A DNA stretch of 64,000 nucleotides. Source: JACDAE01 sp963717195 (lineage in GTDB: Bacteria; Chloroflexota; Ktedonobacteria; Ktedonobacterales; Ktedonobacteraceae). A program made the position numbers and the translations under genes. Location: contig CAVQVR010000008.1 of assembly GCA_963717195.1 (NCBI GenBank), positions 22,862 through 86,861 on the forward strand, given 5' to 3'. Shown piece after piece: positions 53,472 through 61,756 of this stretch. The first letter of the stretch is position 1. Every line of letters starts with the position of its first letter. Below the pieces are notes generated by a model. It saw only the letters and a list, made by a program, of their open reading frames with translations, did not search any database and was not told where the DNA came from.

Positions 53472-54332
53472 GTGAGAGATACGATCCAGATCAGTGAAGC
53501 TGCGCTACGTAAATTACACATACGCACAAGTTATCAGACAGCGCTCAATGCTTACCACACGCGCAAAGGATTGGCACATATCTCCTGGGTAACGTGGCTA
53601 CTTACCGTTGGGACCATTCTCACCTGGTGCATAACGGCCACGGTGGCGGCACAGACAGCTGGTGCTCACGATATACGTGCCATTCTTATGAACATCGCCA
53701 GCAATGCCATCAATGTACGCGATAATGATGCATTAACGACAACGTTGATCGCTTATGGGGCAAAGGACAATCCGCTGATTCTACAGGGACAGTACTGGCG
53801 CTTTATAACACCGATATTCCTGCACGCCAATGCCCTGCACGTCGGACTCAATATGTTCAATCTAGTTATCCTTGGCGTATTTCTGGAGCGCCTGTTCGGG
53901 CACCTGCGTTTCCTGCTGATCTACCTGCTAACGGGCATCATCGCCAGTATTGCCAGTTTTTATTTTGCACCGCAAGAGATCAGCGTAGGGGCATCAGGCG
54001 CAATCTTTGGGTTGGTCGGGGCGTATAGTGTCTTTGTGCTGGTCCATCGCCAAGCGTTCCCGCGTGGCGGTATCCCAGCTCTTCTCTGGCTATTGATTGT
54101 TGTTGCATTGAATCTTAGTATCGGATTCTTTGTATCAAATGTTGATAACTATGCACACATTGGTGGATTGCTCAGCGGCTTCTTACTTGGTTGGGTGTTC
54201 ACGCCACTGTACCGATTATCACCCACTAACATATTAGTTGATAAACATGCTCTAACGCGAAGTTGGCCATTCGCACTTTTGACGATCTCAGGTACACTGG
54301 TACTGGCTATTATAGCTTTACATTTCATATAA
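53472..54332 (+). CDS. Rhomboid-family intramembrane serine protease
   Basis: 286 residues with about seven membrane helices. Catalytic Ser is in SVGASGAIFGLVGAYS (about 175) and the His partner in NYAHIGGLLSG (about 228); the HANALHVGLNMFNLVILG loop is the family's HxxxN motif. Cleaves membrane proteins inside the bilayer; substrates unknown. GTG start with a weak GAGGT site; the first 40 residues are a soluble extension. Confidence 0.94.
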   Translation: MRDTIQISEAALRKLHIRTSYQTALNAYHTRKGLAHISWVTWLLTVGTILTWCITATVAAQTAGAHDIRAILMNIASNAINVRDNDALTTTLIAYGAKDNPLILQGQYWRFITPIFLHANALHVGLNMFNLVILGVFLERLFGHLRFLLIYLLTGIIASIASFYFAPQEISVGASGAIFGLVGAYSVFVLVHRQAFPRGGIPALLWLLIVVALNLSIGFFVSNVDNYAHIGGLLSGFLLGWVFTPLYRLSPTNILVDKHALTRSWPFALLTISGTLVLAIIALHFI

Positions 54333-54543
54333 GGATCTGCCCGATCACGAGAATGTTCTCCCCTACCAGTTTTGGAGTCTCTTGTCCTCAGCAATAATTT
54401 TCAAACCCTACGACGTGAGATACAACCCAAAAATTTTAGAACTTTTGTTCCTCTTCATCCGTATTATAGGTAAGTAGAAATATGTTGGCAGGAGTACTTC
54501 AGGCATCATATTGCAGGTCATGTTATGACAACAAGGAATATTT

Positions 54544-55629
54544 ATGCAAATGGTCACAACTCATCGCGGAAAACACATTGCTCTTGTTTCTCAACATGAA
54601 TTGCGTGATCCACGGGCGAACGGCGAGTATGTACGCGCGTACTGCAATATTCATGGAAGCGATCACCAGCGCTCGCTCTCTATTCATCGTTCAAGCGGTT
54701 GGGGGCACTGCTTTAATGCAACCTGCAATGCGGTAGTGCTCGTTGCCGAATGGAATCCGAATGTGGCTGCACGCCTCCTTCATTCTTCCGACATGGATAG
54801 TTCCTTCAGGCGGCCATCATCCTTCATATTTGCCACAGAACGGCTTCCTCTGGCGCTGCAACCGGTTCTGCTGCATGCACCGCAGTCTATACCGTCGTGG
54901 CAGCAGGATGAGCAGAATACACTTCTGGCCCTGGAAGAACAACTGCATATGGCCTTATCCTCTTCCAGGCGAGCCCATACCTATCTAGGGGAGCGTGGCG
55001 TTCCTGTACAGGTAGCCCAACAGACTGGCGTCGGCTATCTCGCAGCCGATAGAGCGTCGCAATGCACCGAAGCGGAACAACGCTCCCTGGTGCGCCGCTG
55101 GGCCGCACGCATGCTCTTTCCACTTTTCTCTCCTTACGGACGTGGCTATATCGGGCGTTCTCTATGGCAATGGAGACCTGGCATGAACGAACAGGTTCAT
55201 AAAGCGCTGCTTGAGCGAGAGGGTGGTCCCAGGCGCTGGATCAAAACCAATCCTGCTGGCTGGTTCTGCGCACCATTTGAGCAACTCGCCAGTTCTATCA
55301 TCCTGGTTGAAGGAGCGTTTGATCGCCTGGCCCTGCTTACTGCGGGCTTTGACGCAACTGAAGTCGTTGCGCTGGCGGGAACGGCGTTGCAGATCGACTG
55401 GTTGCCACCCCAGGTGAAAACAATCGTCCTGGCTCTCGATGGCGATCAAGGAGGCCAAGAAGCTACACACAGACTGGCCGATCAACTCAAGCAAGAAGGC
55501 TTTAGTGTCAAGGTCTGTCCTCCGCCTCAAGATCGATGGGGGAAAGACTGGAACGAACGCTGGCGTCGTGTCGGACTTCAGAGCGTGTTGCCGCTCAGAA
55601 AAACCTGCTCGGCATTACGCTCGGCGTGA
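54544..55629 (+). CDS. DnaG-like CHC2 zinc finger and Toprim protein
   Basis: 361 residues. N-terminal CHC2-type zinc finger (CNIHGSDHQRSLSIH, then CFNATCN; about 32-60), a middle RepA/primase-like helical segment (about 105-195) with YLGERGVPVQVAQQTGVGYL, and a Toprim domain (about 245-340) with Glu in IILVEGAFDRLALL and DxD in LALDGDQGGQEA. These supply the metal site of DnaG-type primases. It is shorter than DnaG and lacks the helicase-binding end, so it may be a mobile-element or repair-type primase. AAGGA precedes the ATG. Confidence 0.85.
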   Translation: MQMVTTHRGKHIALVSQHELRDPRANGEYVRAYCNIHGSDHQRSLSIHRSSGWGHCFNATCNAVVLVAEWNPNVAARLLHSSDMDSSFRRPSSFIFATERLPLALQPVLLHAPQSIPSWQQDEQNTLLALEEQLHMALSSSRRAHTYLGERGVPVQVAQQTGVGYLAADRASQCTEAEQRSLVRRWAARMLFPLFSPYGRGYIGRSLWQWRPGMNEQVHKALLEREGGPRRWIKTNPAGWFCAPFEQLASSIILVEGAFDRLALLTAGFDATEVVALAGTALQIDWLPPQVKTIVLALDGDQGGQEATHRLADQLKQEGFSVKVCPPPQDRWGKDWNERWRRVGLQSVLPLRKTCSALRSA

Positions 55630-55752
55630 CCTCTAGACGCGCGATTGTCCTTCCCCCTTACAATGAACGTTGAAACGACGCAAAAATACGGGTTGTCTTC
55701 TTTGTTTTAGCGTCGACTTGTGGGAGAGGCTGAGAGGGATGCGCCAGGCAAG

Positions 55753-55795
55753 AGGAACAGGTGCAAACCCGAAAGCTCACACCTGTTCCTTTTCA
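55753..55795. terminator. Hairpin between convergent primase-like and phosphatase genes
   Basis: AGGAACAGGTG / CACCTGTTCCT, 11-bp stem, 16-base loop, then TTT. Works on both strands by symmetry. Confidence 0.7.
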
Positions 55796-55799
55796 CACA

Positions 55800-56420
55800 T
55801 CACATCGTCTCCTGCAGATCACGCAAAAAGGCGGTCTCATTCAAGCGAAAAATGCGCATGCGCTTGCCTCCATAGAGGAACTCGGATACGGAAGCATTAT
55901 CAAGATGAAATTGCCGCCGCCGGGTAATATCGATCTTGAGCAGATGGCAGATCAAGACGCCGATCATACCACCATGTGCGACCCAGACGACACTACCGTC
56001 GGGATAGCGGTCGTACCAGCGATCCAATGCACGCGCAACACGCGTGTGCAACTGAAGTAGCGTTTCGCCTCCGATAGGAGCGAACAACGAGGAGTTCGCA
56101 CGCCACTTCTCCATCATTTCAGGCTCAATGACTGCAATTTCGCTGGAAAGCATACCTTCCCAGTTTCCCAATGCAATCTCCCGTATATCAGGATCCTCCT
56201 CTACCGTTAATCCATGGTGAGCCGCAATAGCGTGCGCAGTAACCCGCGCACGCTGCAGATCAGAGGACACAATACAATCCAGCTTTTCAGTAGCCAGGTA
56301 AGCGCCTACACGTACAGCCTGACGTTCACCCAGAGGGCTGAGAGGAACATCAGCCTGCCCGGTTAGCCGATCCTCCATGTTATAGAAGGTCTCACCATGG
56401 CGCACAACGATTAACCGCAC
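55800..56420 (-). CDS. Histidine phosphatase (phosphoglycerate-mutase-like), possible mannosyl-3-phosphoglycerate phosphatase
   Basis: 206 residues. Active-site motif VVRHGETFYN (phospho-His8), SSDLQRARVTAHAIA, acid EIALGNWEGM and the second His in WVAHGGMIG. The gene overlaps the mannosyl-3-phosphoglycerate synthase gene by 10 bases, so the two are coupled. The usual MPG phosphatase is a HAD enzyme; however, mycobacterial glucosyl-3-phosphoglycerate phosphatase belongs to this histidine phosphatase family. It is therefore a strong candidate for the second step of mannosylglycerate synthesis, although substrate has not been shown. Confidence 0.88.
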   Translation of the reverse strand: MRLIVVRHGETFYNMEDRLTGQADVPLSPLGERQAVRVGAYLATEKLDCIVSSDLQRARVTAHAIAAHHGLTVEEDPDIREIALGNWEGMLSSEIAVIEPEMMEKWRANSSLFAPIGGETLLQLHTRVARALDRWYDRYPDGSVVWVAHGGMIGVLICHLLKIDITRRRQFHLDNASVSEFLYGGKRMRIFRLNETAFLRDLQETM

Positions 56421-57526
56421 AGATCCTCCTGTCCAGCAAAAATGAGCCTTTTCTCAGAGAGCCGATACTGGTTAGTAAAGACTTCATCCTTTTCAATCGC
56501 TAACTCGCGCAAAGACGGATAGATGGTAGGGAGACGGAACTCAAGCTCAATCTCTCTGTAGGTCCGCTGTATCTGTCGTTTAAGGCGAGGAGAGAACTGC
56601 TCTCTGAAGTAGTAGAAACTACCCAGACTATCCGCAATCATGCGTTTGATATGCTCATCATCCCCTTTTTCATGAAAGTGAGGACTCTGAGCCTGATATT
56701 GTTGTAGTATAACATGGTGCGACTGTTCGCTCGCATTCAAGGCATTAGAAAGGAGATCAAGGAACAGGAACGTTTCAACCGAATAACCTGAGGAGAAACG
56801 TAACGTTCGCATGGCCTCCATCGTAAAGCCTTGCTCTCCGGCATTTGACGAAATGATCGTACAATCCTTACCGAACCAGTGCGAGATTAGTTCCGTCAGC
56901 AGCGGAGAAACAACACGTGTGCAACGCCCCATTTCTCCTACAGGAATAGAGCTGGCGCCTAAGGTTGGTTTAGATGACCAGCAGATGCGTACATTATGCA
57001 GATCTCGCCGCTCACCTTCATGTACAGGAGAAGAGGCGCGTTCCTGCATAAACAATCTACTCATGGCAAGTGTATATTCTAACAAAGCGCTAGGTACAAA
57101 GTTATCCGCATCATAAAAGACAATCCACTCTGGATAGCCAAGAAGGGAGGCAATAAGAGCTCCAATGTACATCCCTTCTCCTTTGCCATTGACGACTTTA
57201 CCGCTGGCATCCAGGATAGAGTGTACATTGTGCTCAGCAAAGAAACGCGCTATCGCTTCATCCTTCTGATGGATAAGGTAGACATGCGGATGATGCGCCA
57301 GTTGCTCTGTGAGGGCTTGTTCTAACTTTTCCTTTTCTATCTCTGAACAGTTGGTGACAATAAGAATGGGGCTATTGACAGGCAGGTACCAGATGACACC
57401 GAGGAGGGTTGCAAGACTTTCGTTTTTATGCGCGACGACAAATGCAGTACACGCTAAAAACTGGTTCAGGTCGTAGAGGCCATCAGCCTCCAGGAGGTGA
57501 GAAAAGCGCATGGTGTCAATGTTCAC
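56411..57526 (-). CDS. mpgS: Mannosyl-3-phosphoglycerate synthase (GT55)
   Basis: Transfers mannose from GDP-mannose to 3-phosphoglycerate, the first step of the compatible solute mannosylglycerate. From the GTG at 57526 the protein has 371 residues. GKGEGMYIGALIASLLGYPE (about 114-133), the metal motif IVFYDADNFVPSA (Asp139, Asp141), GRCTRVVSPLL and NAGEQGFTMEAMRTLRFSSG are characteristic for GT55. AAAGGAT sits 7 bases before the GTG; the longer ATG at 57553 has no ribosome site. The histidine phosphatase gene follows with a 10-base overlap. Product would protect against salt, heat or drying. Confidence 0.93.
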   Translation of the reverse strand: MNIDTMRFSHLLEADGLYDLNQFLACTAFVVAHKNESLATLLGVIWYLPVNSPILIVTNCSEIEKEKLEQALTEQLAHHPHVYLIHQKDEAIARFFAEHNVHSILDASGKVVNGKGEGMYIGALIASLLGYPEWIVFYDADNFVPSALLEYTLAMSRLFMQERASSPVHEGERRDLHNVRICWSSKPTLGASSIPVGEMGRCTRVVSPLLTELISHWFGKDCTIISSNAGEQGFTMEAMRTLRFSSGYSVETFLFLDLLSNALNASEQSHHVILQQYQAQSPHFHEKGDDEHIKRMIADSLGSFYYFREQFSPRLKRQIQRTYREIELEFRLPTIYPSLRELAIEKDEVFTNQYRLSEKRLIFAGQEDLCG

Positions 57527-57553
57527 GTTGGCATCCTTTACGCAAACTAGCAT

Positions 57554-57962
57554 GACGAACAGGAGTCAAGTTCATAATCCGGATGGAACGTCAGTGTGCG
57601 CACCAGGAAAAGTGTGGATCAAACCAGTGCTAGCAATGTTGTATTTGCAGCAAGAATAAACAACTATATTTGCTTGTCATCAAGCGCAAGACGCCCTGTT
57701 TCAGGGAGTACGAAACGATATTTACCGCAATGTAAATAGATTATAATAACAGCTATTTTCTATAGATGATCACAAATGTGAAGAGTTCCTCACAAGGCCC
57801 AGGAAGCCTCTTGATAGGCGTAAGTGCCTTTTTAGTTCACCTATATCATCTCCGCTAGCTGCTAGCCTGGCAACAGTATAAGTATAGTACCATCTCTGCC
57901 AAAATGTCAATTAAGATGGAAAAGCGGGTCCCCATTCGAACGGGTTTAAAAACGCGATACCC
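57554..57962. other. AT-rich non-coding gap
   Basis: No frame with a family pattern. A TATAAT occurs near 57739 but no good -35 box was seen. No repeat of the GTAGGG family. Confidence 0.5.
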
Positions 57963-57991
57963 TTGACATCCCTTTTCTTTTACGTTACTAT
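57963..57991 (+). promoter_or_regulatory. Sigma-70-type promoter of padR 2
   Basis: TTGACA at 57963-57968, 17-bp spacer, TACTAT at 57986-57991; the padR start is 62 bases further. Confidence 0.7.
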
Positions 57992-58052
57992 TGCCAATGT
58001 GGTTATAGACAGCATGGTTATATTGTAATGTATTCTTGAAAGCAAAGGAAAA

Positions 58053-58442
58053 ATGCAAACGGATAAACATAACCTGGAGGATATGCTGCCACTCACGCCA
58101 GCAGTGTTTCATATCCTGCTGGCCCTGGTGGGGGGTGAGCGACACGGGTACAGCATCATGCAGGAGATTGCCGCCCAGACCGGGGGTCAGCTACGTATCG
58201 GGCCAACAACGCTCTATCGTTCGATCAAGCATATGCTGGAAGATGGTTTGATCGTTGAGGTGGACGAGCGCCCCGATCCGGAACTTGACGATGAACGACG
58301 CCGCTACTATCGCCTGACAACCTTTGGTCAACAGGTGGCTATCGCAGAAACCCGACGATTGGCTCAAGCTGTATCCATCGCAAGCAAAAAACTCTTGCCG
58401 GGCGGCACTTTCTCTCTAGCTTCGGTTGAGGAGGCTTATTGA
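58053..58442 (+). CDS. PadR-family transcriptional regulator (copy 2)
   Basis: 129 residues, strongly similar to the PadR at 20590 (LTPAVFHILLALVGGERHGYSIMQEIAAQ; IGPTTLYRSIKHMLEDGL; DDERRRYYRLTTFGQQVA). The wing and DNA helix are intact. AAGGAAAA precedes the ATG. Stop overlaps the next start (ATGA). Unlike copy 1, no large palindrome lies over its promoter. Confidence 0.95.
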   Translation: MQTDKHNLEDMLPLTPAVFHILLALVGGERHGYSIMQEIAAQTGGQLRIGPTTLYRSIKHMLEDGLIVEVDERPDPELDDERRRYYRLTTFGQQVAIAETRRLAQAVSIASKKLLPGGTFSLASVEEAY

Positions 58443-58519
58443 TGCGTACATCTGCACCATGGATTATCACAGTATCGCTACGTCTCTACCGTTGGTTTTT
58501 CAGTATGGAACACATATAG
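58442..58519 (+). pseudogene. Truncated PadR-partner remnant (25 codons)
   Basis: Starts at the ATG that overlaps the padR stop and reads TVSLRLYRWFFSMEHI before a TAG. The LRLYRWFF core resembles the start of the partner domain at 20967 (LLWLYPAQFRR), followed by nothing. It is best explained as a broken partner gene, or as a short coupling peptide. Confidence 0.45.
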
Positions 58520-58532
58520 GATATCACTTACG

Positions 58533-59291
58533 ATGCGTATTGCTATTATCTCTGATGTTCACGGCAATCTGGTTGCGCTAGAAGCCGTGCTACAAGACCT
58601 GGGGCACCAACCTGAGGTAGACCGGATAGTTGTTGCCGGGGACCTTTGTTTAAATGGTTCCCGTCCATGCGAGACGCTGCATGCAATTCAGGCGCTTCAT
58701 TGTCCTGTTATTCAGGGCAATGTCGATGTGGAGGTGATTACAGGTGCGCCTGAAGCGGGTGCGAAGAAGCGTGATACTGTAGCCTGGACGCGCGAACAGA
58801 TCGGAGCTGAAGGCATCGATTACCTGGCTTCACTCCCTTTATCGCACCTTGTTACCAATCCTTATGGAAGCGATCTATTAGTTGTGCATGCCAATCCGCG
58901 CAACCAGGAAGATGCAATCTTCCCCACATCGCCTGATAGCAAACTGGAACATCTGTTAGGCGAACTGGAACCAACTATTGGAGCGTTGGCATTTGGACAT
59001 TTGCATATTGCCTATACGCGACGCTGGCGACATCTCTTGCTGGTCGATGTGGGCAGTTGTGGGTTGCCACGCGACGAAGATCAGCGAGCTGCATACGCCA
59101 TCCTCACCTGTGAGAACAACATCTGGCAGGCTGAACATCGGCGTGTGGAATATGATATCAAAGCTGTTATGAAGGACCTCAAAACATGTGGCATTCCTCA
59201 TGTAGAGAAGCGCATTCGTATATTAACGGCGGCAACCTACACCGAAAACGGTATTCACGAACATGGAGAGAAGAAAAAGAGCAAGGGTTAA
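58533..59291 (+). CDS. Calcineurin-like metallophosphoesterase
   Basis: 252 residues. Motifs IISDVHGNLVALEAV, IVVAGDLCLNGSRPCE, IQGNVDVE, VVHANPR and ALAFGHLHIAYTRRW bind two metals. The HGN form of block 1 and the length match the YfcE-like/diadenosine-tetraphosphatase branch, not the small YfcE at 23464. Substrate unknown. The basic tail (EHGEKKKSKG) is not part of the fold. It starts 13 bp after the padR-partner remnant and may be cotranscribed with it. Confidence 0.9.
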   Translation: MRIAIISDVHGNLVALEAVLQDLGHQPEVDRIVVAGDLCLNGSRPCETLHAIQALHCPVIQGNVDVEVITGAPEAGAKKRDTVAWTREQIGAEGIDYLASLPLSHLVTNPYGSDLLVVHANPRNQEDAIFPTSPDSKLEHLLGELEPTIGALAFGHLHIAYTRRWRHLLLVDVGSCGLPRDEDQRAAYAILTCENNIWQAEHRRVEYDIKAVMKDLKTCGIPHVEKRIRILTAATYTENGIHEHGEKKKSKG

Positions 59292-59372
59292 CGATCTTTC
59301 TGTTATGAAAAGTGACATCGGTTTTGTCTTCAAGACCGGTGCCACTTCTATGTATAAACGTATTGAATACGA

Positions 59373-59570
59373 TTAAACTGAATGTCGTTTCGCGCTACAA
59401 GTATCTATTACAAAATCTTCCATCCCATCAATGCAAGCCCATGCAGTTTGTTCGGAAACGAGATTTTTTTCTGCACCATCAGCTTCTTCCCCCAGGTAGC
59501 TGGCAGCGTCGCCGATGTCAACCAGTTCCAGTTCTTCAATAATTGCGTGTAGTTCGCCTGTTGTCGCCAT
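59373..59570 (-). CDS. Small acidic peptide of unknown function
   Basis: 65 residues: MATTGELHAIIEELELVDIG, a very acidic middle (GEEADGAEKN) and a tail with two Cys (ACIDGMEDFVIDTC) ending in a basic SAKRHSV. A GGGGGT site lies upstream on the minus strand. The layout (acidic helical leader, short Cys/Ser/Thr end) resembles precursor peptides of modified natural products, but no modification enzyme lies in the window. It may also be a chance frame. The gap 59571-59899 contains only the lpdA promoter. Confidence 0.4.
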   Translation of the reverse strand: MATTGELHAIIEELELVDIGDAASYLGEEADGAEKNLVSEQTAWACIDGMEDFVIDTCSAKRHSV

Positions 59571-59853
59571 AGGATATACCCCCAGAATTCATAAAAATTG
59601 TGTTCGGTTCAGCCCACTCCCATCCCATACATCAGGCACCCTCCGTATTAGAAAACCACGTGCCAGGTGATCTATTATTTTAGATAGTGTAAGCAGAACA
59701 ATCAGATAAAATTGAGAAGTCATATTCTCCTCTAATAAAGATACGTTTCATGAGAAGGAATTTAGCTCACGAATAAGAAAAGGTAGTCCAAATAGGCCAC
59801 TGGCTGACGAAACTCATCAATTCCTATCCATATTTCAGCCTCACCATCAAACG

Positions 59854-59862
59854 TGATATACT
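59854..59862 (+). promoter_or_regulatory. Extended -10 element upstream of lpdA
   Basis: TGATATACT, identical to the extended -10 at 6330-6338; the lpdA start is 38 bases downstream. No strong -35 box. Confidence 0.4.
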
Positions 59863-59899
59863 GACAGGTAATGAGTAAGACCAATCGGAGGATAGCTTT

Positions 59900-61324
59900 A
59901 TGGCAAGTAATCACTATGATGTTGCGGTAATAGGTGCGGGACCGGGTGGTTATGTCGCCGCCATTCGCGCATCTCAATTGGGAGCGCGAACCGCAATTGT
60001 AGAGAAACAATATATGGGAGGTACCTGCCTCAACGTCGGCTGTATCCCTTCTAAAGCCATGCTACATGTGGCGGAAACGTTGTACGAGCTGGCATCGATA
60101 GAAGAACTGGGTATTCACTTATCGAGTGCGCCAACCTTCGAGATGAGCAAAGCTGTCGCCTTTAAGGATAAAGTGGTCAAGCGCATGACCAGCGGCGTCA
60201 GTACGCTCATGAAGGGCAACAACATCGATGTATTTGATGGCCTGGGTACTGTTGATGCATCCCGCAAAGTCACCGTTACACGAGATGGTAGTGCAGTCCA
60301 GGATTTTACGGCGGACAAGATCATCCTGGCAACGGGCTCGGTTCCTTTCATTCCCAATATGCCCGGCGTTGATGGACAGAATATAATGAACAGCGATACT
60401 TGCTGGAACCTGCCAAAAACGCCTGAGAGCGTAATCTGCGTAGGTGGTGGTGTTATCGGTATCGAACTGGCCTGTATGTTCAACGCACTGGGTTCAAAAG
60501 TGACCGTTCTGGAGATGCTGCCCAATATCCTTGCCCCTGTGGATGAAGAGGTACGCCGCTTGCTGGTGCGTATTCTCTCGAAGCGTGGTATCGAGATCGT
60601 CACCAATGCACGCGTCGAGGGAGTCTCGGACGAAGGTGGGCAGAAAAAAGTTGTCGCCCAAACCGAAAAGGGTGAACAGATCTTCTCAGCCGAATATGTA
60701 TTAATGGCGGTCAGTCGTCGTCCCAATACTAGCGGTCTGGAGCAGTTGATGGAGCAGGGACTGGATAATGATCGTGGACGTGTACGCGTCAATGATAGAC
60801 TGGAGACCAATCTACCGGGTATCTATGCGATTGGCGACCTGATTCATGGTGCGGGCCTGGCACATGTCGCTTCTACTGAAGGGGAACTTGCCGCCGACAA
60901 TGCCATGGGTCACGAGGCCCACATGGATTATAACGTCGTGCCCAATCCAATCTACACCTTCCCTGAAATTGCCTTTGTCGGATTAACCGAGGCACAGGCC
61001 AGGGAAAAGTATCCTGAAGCTCGTATCGAGCGCTTCCCCTGGGCCGCTATCGGCAAAGCCGTTGCAATAGGAGAGACCGAGGGCTTCACCAAGGTCATCA
61101 TGGGTAAATACGGCGAGATTCTGGGTGCACACATCATTGGCCCTGATGCCACCAACCTGATCAGCGAATTCTCGCTCGCCATGCGCAGTGAACTGACGGT
61201 TGACGAGATCAGCGATACAATTCATCCGCACCCGACACTAAGTGAGGGTATTCGCGAAGCGGTGCTGACCGTCGAGGGGCGTCCAATTCATATTGTGACG
61301 AAACAGCCAGCGAAGGCAAGGTAA
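59900..61324 (+). CDS. lpdA: Dihydrolipoyl dehydrogenase
   Basis: E3 flavoprotein of pyruvate/2-oxoacid dehydrogenase and glycine cleavage complexes; reoxidises dihydrolipoamide with NAD+. 474 residues. FAD motif VIGAGPGGYVAAIRA, redox disulfide GGTCLNVGCIPSK, NAD motif CVGGGVIGIELA, FAD motif IYAIGDLIHG, and catalytic HPHPTLSE at the C-terminus. ATG with CGGAGG upstream. E1 and E2 genes are not in the window, so it likely serves several complexes. Confidence 0.96.
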   Translation: MASNHYDVAVIGAGPGGYVAAIRASQLGARTAIVEKQYMGGTCLNVGCIPSKAMLHVAETLYELASIEELGIHLSSAPTFEMSKAVAFKDKVVKRMTSGVSTLMKGNNIDVFDGLGTVDASRKVTVTRDGSAVQDFTADKIILATGSVPFIPNMPGVDGQNIMNSDTCWNLPKTPESVICVGGGVIGIELACMFNALGSKVTVLEMLPNILAPVDEEVRRLLVRILSKRGIEIVTNARVEGVSDEGGQKKVVAQTEKGEQIFSAEYVLMAVSRRPNTSGLEQLMEQGLDNDRGRVRVNDRLETNLPGIYAIGDLIHGAGLAHVASTEGELAADNAMGHEAHMDYNVVPNPIYTFPEIAFVGLTEAQAREKYPEARIERFPWAAIGKAVAIGETEGFTKVIMGKYGEILGAHIIGPDATNLISEFSLAMRSELTVDEISDTIHPHPTLSEGIREAVLTVEGRPIHIVTKQPAKAR

Positions 61325-61334
61325 AAAACAAACG

Positions 61335-61422
61335 GTGTAGGGGCCGCGTTGACGCCGCCCAGGTGTGTGGTGCGTTAAAACATCCCGCACATACCAGGGC
61401 GGCGTCAACGCGGCCCCTACAC
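61335..61422. repeat. GTAGGGGCC hairpin repeat, perfect 26-bp arms
   Basis: Arms 61335-61360 (GTGTAGGGGCCGCGTTGACG...) and 61397-61422 are exact complements; loop 36 bases. It sits between convergent lpdA and the small gene at 61424, so it could also work as their shared terminator. Confidence 0.93.
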
Positions 61423-61423
61423 C

Positions 61424-61651
61424 TCAGAGACTACCTGCCAGGGATGCAAAATCTTCCTGAGTCGCTTGCTGCATCAGAAACGAACTCTCCTTGAGAGACT
61501 CAAAGGCTTCTGCCTCGCCTATCGTCTCAAAGATCAGCAGGAAAGCAGAGTGCTCTTGTTGGCATAGGTGCTGCAAATGAACAGCATGATCTTTGGTAAG
61601 TGGTTGCTCGGCCAGCCGGGTGTGGCCAGGGCTGACAAGAATAAAATACAT
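61424..61651 (-). CDS. Small YciI-like protein
   Basis: 75 residues. MYFILVSPGH at the start, KDHAVHLQHLCQQ and EAEAFESLKESSFLMQQA give the beta-alpha-beta-alpha order seen in YciI-like ferredoxin-fold proteins, but the family's His-Asp pair is only partly visible. Role unknown. GAGGAAACACG lies upstream of the ATG. Confidence 0.6.
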   Translation of the reverse strand: MYFILVSPGHTRLAEQPLTKDHAVHLQHLCQQEHSAFLLIFETIGEAEAFESLKESSFLMQQATQEDFASLAGSL

Positions 61652-61756
61652 CGTGTTTCCTCTTCAAAATTGGCTTTTATTATACAAAATTACAGGTTGC
61701 CATGAATTTGCTCTGTAAATACTGGTGCATAAGATTGGAAATTCATGGCAAAACAT

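Noticed and set aside
55715..55760. GCTGAGAGGGA-like sequence resembling the start of a TPP riboswitch
   Set aside because: The second conserved half of the thi-box is missing, and the next gene on this strand is convergent. Most of the region is explained by a terminator hairpin.
13739..61422. Repeats considered as CRISPR arrays
   Set aside because: Copies are single hairpins scattered over kilobases, without regular spacers, and no cas genes occur.
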